A DNA stretch of 7,067 bases, from NCBI GenBank assembly GCA_030669465.1, contig DAOVDN010000054.1, positions 1 to 7,067 on the forward strand. Direction: 5' to 3'. Shown piece by piece: positions 6,215 to 7,067 of the stretch (positions are counted from its first letter, which is position 1; each line of letters opens with the position of its first letter). Origin of the DNA: Desulfobacterales bacterium (GTDB taxonomy: Bacteria; Desulfobacterota; Desulfobacteria; Desulfobacterales; ETH-SRB1). Both the position numbers and the translations under genes were made by a program. The notes below the pieces were generated by a model, which was not told the DNA's origin, made no database searches, and saw nothing but the letters and a program-made list of their open reading frames with translations.

Positions 6215-6301
6215 TTAACCAAAAACCCCCCATCCAAATGCCGCAGTCCATAATATCGAAAAACCAACAAGAACTATCATCCAAATATCTTCTTTCTTCA
6301 T
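6215..6301 (-). CDS. 28-residue single-helix membrane peptide, putative symporter accessory protein
   Basis: The product begins MKKEDIWMIVLVGF and ends TAAFGWGVFG. After a charged KKED start the rest is one hydrophobic helix rich in Trp, Phe and Gly, which predicts a single-pass inner-membrane peptide. ATG at 6301 has TAGGAG eight bases upstream, and the gene begins 15 bases after the first base past the symporter coding sequence (stop at 6317-6319), so it is most likely translated from the symporter mRNA. Several sodium-coupled transporter families have small single-helix partners encoded next to the transporter, and that role is inferred here from position and shape. I do not recognise the exact family. 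Its shortness means it could be missed by standard annotation; no stop codon or gap suggests decay. Confidence 0.72.
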   Translation of the reverse strand: MKKEDIWMIVLVGFSILWTAAFGWGVFG

Positions 6302-6309
6302 AGTTATAT

Positions 6310-6314
6310 CTCCT
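6310..6314 (-). promoter_or_regulatory. Ribosome binding site of the 28-residue gene
   Basis: AGGAG on the minus strand lies eight bases before ATG at 6301 and immediately after the symporter stop codon (TAGATAGGAG). A consensus site at ideal spacing is the main sign that the micro-gene is real. Confidence 0.75.
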
Positions 6315-6316
6315 AT

Positions 6317-7067
6317 CTAAGCTTCCTTTACCACGATCATAGTCTCTTTATCTGCACGTTCGATCTGTTTTTCAGTTGTGGTAGACATTTCAGCCTTGAA
6401 GCAAAGAGCCCACATCATAATGATTCCTAAAATCCACCAGAATATCTGCCATGACCAGAGATGTGGAAATCCGCAGAATGAAAACGCCTTGTTGCCAAGA
6501 ATGCATGCCGGACCTATGGCAAAGAAATACCACAAAGGCACGAAAATCTTCATGGCTCTGCGCCACTTCATGCCGGATTGACTCGGCAAATCAATATCGT
6601 CAAGAAAATTTCGAACCTCGGTCTGCCTTTTAATGGTCTCTTTATCGTCTTTTATTCCAAAACCTCTGCATATATATGCCACTAACAGCCCAACAAATAC
6701 ACCCCAGAATGCACAATGCATGGAGAGCGGATTCGGAAAGATTTTATAGGTAACAAATACGGATATCATACCGGCAAGGACGCCCAATGTTGCTCCGATG
6801 GCAGGAAATCTAAAACCCCATATCACACCAAGAAGAAGCAGGTACATGACAAATCCAAAGGCTGTTGCCAGAGCTCCCAAAATTACCAGAGCAGCTTTTG
6901 AAGTAAGTCCTACTGTCAGGGCGGCAATAGTAAGAAGAGTGGCCATAATTCTATTAACCCAGATCTGTTCAGCATGAGTTGCTTCCTGCTTCTTGATATA
7001 TCGCCAATAGATATCGCGTAAAAGGATAGATCCTCCGGTGCCGATATATGGGGCTGCTGTGGAATGT
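6317..7067 (-). CDS. Sodium:solute symporter (SSS family), C-terminal 249 residues (cut by window edge)
   Basis: This is an inner-membrane sodium-coupled transporter; only the C-terminal part is in the window. The frame enters at 7066 with HSTAAPYIGTGGSILLRDIY, matching the SSS segment usually written as S-TAD-x-L-x-x-SS-x-L-x-x-DIY; the first internal Met (6946) is therefore not the start. About six hydrophobic helices follow (for example ALVILGALATAFGFVMYLLL, FPAIGATLGVLAGMISVFV, SMHCAFWGVFVGLLVAYIC, MKIFVPLWYFFAIGPACIL, LWSWQIFWWILGIIMMWAL). A charged cytoplasmic loop (GIKDDKETIKRQTEVRNFLDD) and a polar tail ending MIVVKEA complete it. The substrate cannot be read from this fragment; a carboxylate such as acetate is suggested only by the AcuB-like and DUF294/exonuclease neighbours. 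The Asp usually seen in TAD is replaced in this stretch (STAAP). The 28-residue gene follows directly. Confidence 0.85.
   Translation of the reverse strand, partial: HSTAAPYIGTGGSILLRDIYWRYIKKQEATHAEQIWVNRIMATLLTIAALTVGLTSKAALVILGALATAFGFVMYLLLLGVIWGFRFPAIGATLGVLAGMISVFVTYKIFPNPLSMHCAFWGVFVGLLVAYICRGFGIKDDKETIKRQTEVRNFLDDIDLPSQSGMKWRRAMKIFVPLWYFFAIGPACILGNKAFSFCGFPHLWSWQIFWWILGIIMMWALCFKAEMSTTTEKQIERADKETMIVVKEA

Noticed and set aside
6317..6946. A separate 209-residue membrane protein beginning at 6946
   Set aside because: The frame stays open to the window edge and its upstream residues match the SSS symporter core, so the Met is internal.

Overview
The window (about 7.1 kb) holds six protein genes long enough to recognise plus one 28-residue micro-gene. 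All are on the minus strand, so the biological order runs from high to low coordinates. The protein-coding DNA is mostly about 40% GC with compact, operon-like spacing. The intergenic DNA carries short 'CACAAAGGCAC / CACTAAGACAC' type repeats, which I associate from memory with Deltaproteobacteria (Desulfobacterota, for example Desulfobacterales). That placement is an inference from style and gene content; no rRNA or other strong taxonomic marker is present.

Right end (6215-7067): the C-terminal part of a sodium:solute symporter (SSS family), cut by the window edge, followed 13 bases later by a 28-residue single-helix membrane peptide gene with its own good ribosome binding site. A 388-base gene-free stretch (5827-6214) follows. 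It contains a roughly 198-bp imperfect palindromic element, an 8-bp tandem repeat and a GC-rich hairpin.

Middle (1369-5826): a tightly packed signalling cluster. A stand-alone receiver protein (123 aa) abuts, as TAAATG, a 724-aa membrane protein. That protein looks like a histidine kinase at its N-terminal side (two membrane helices, HAMP-like, PAS, degenerate kinase core) and ends in a complete DEDDh 3'-5' exonuclease domain. Eighteen bases further is a 630-aa protein with a cyclic-nucleotide-binding-like domain, two CBS motifs and a DUF294/GlnD-type nucleotidyltransferase with its C-terminal partner domain.

Left end (1-1322): a 202-aa CBS-CBS-ACT protein resembling AcuB, then the N-terminal 215 residues of a divergent phosphoglycerate kinase with higher GC (about half), running off the left edge.

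How they may work together (inference): symporter, adenylate-sensing CBS proteins, nucleotidyltransferase and DnaQ-like nuclease look like a module that ties uptake of a small carboxylate (acetate-like) to cellular energy state. From memory, DUF294 nucleotidyltransferases, DnaQ-like exonucleases and SSS symporters are neighbours in other proteobacteria near acetate-use genes. The unusual feature here is that the exonuclease is physically fused to a membrane sensor whose kinase residues are lost, while the adjacent receiver keeps all its phosphorylation residues. The nuclease and the nucleotidyltransferase could form an opposing add/remove pair; this is a hypothesis, not something the sequence proves.
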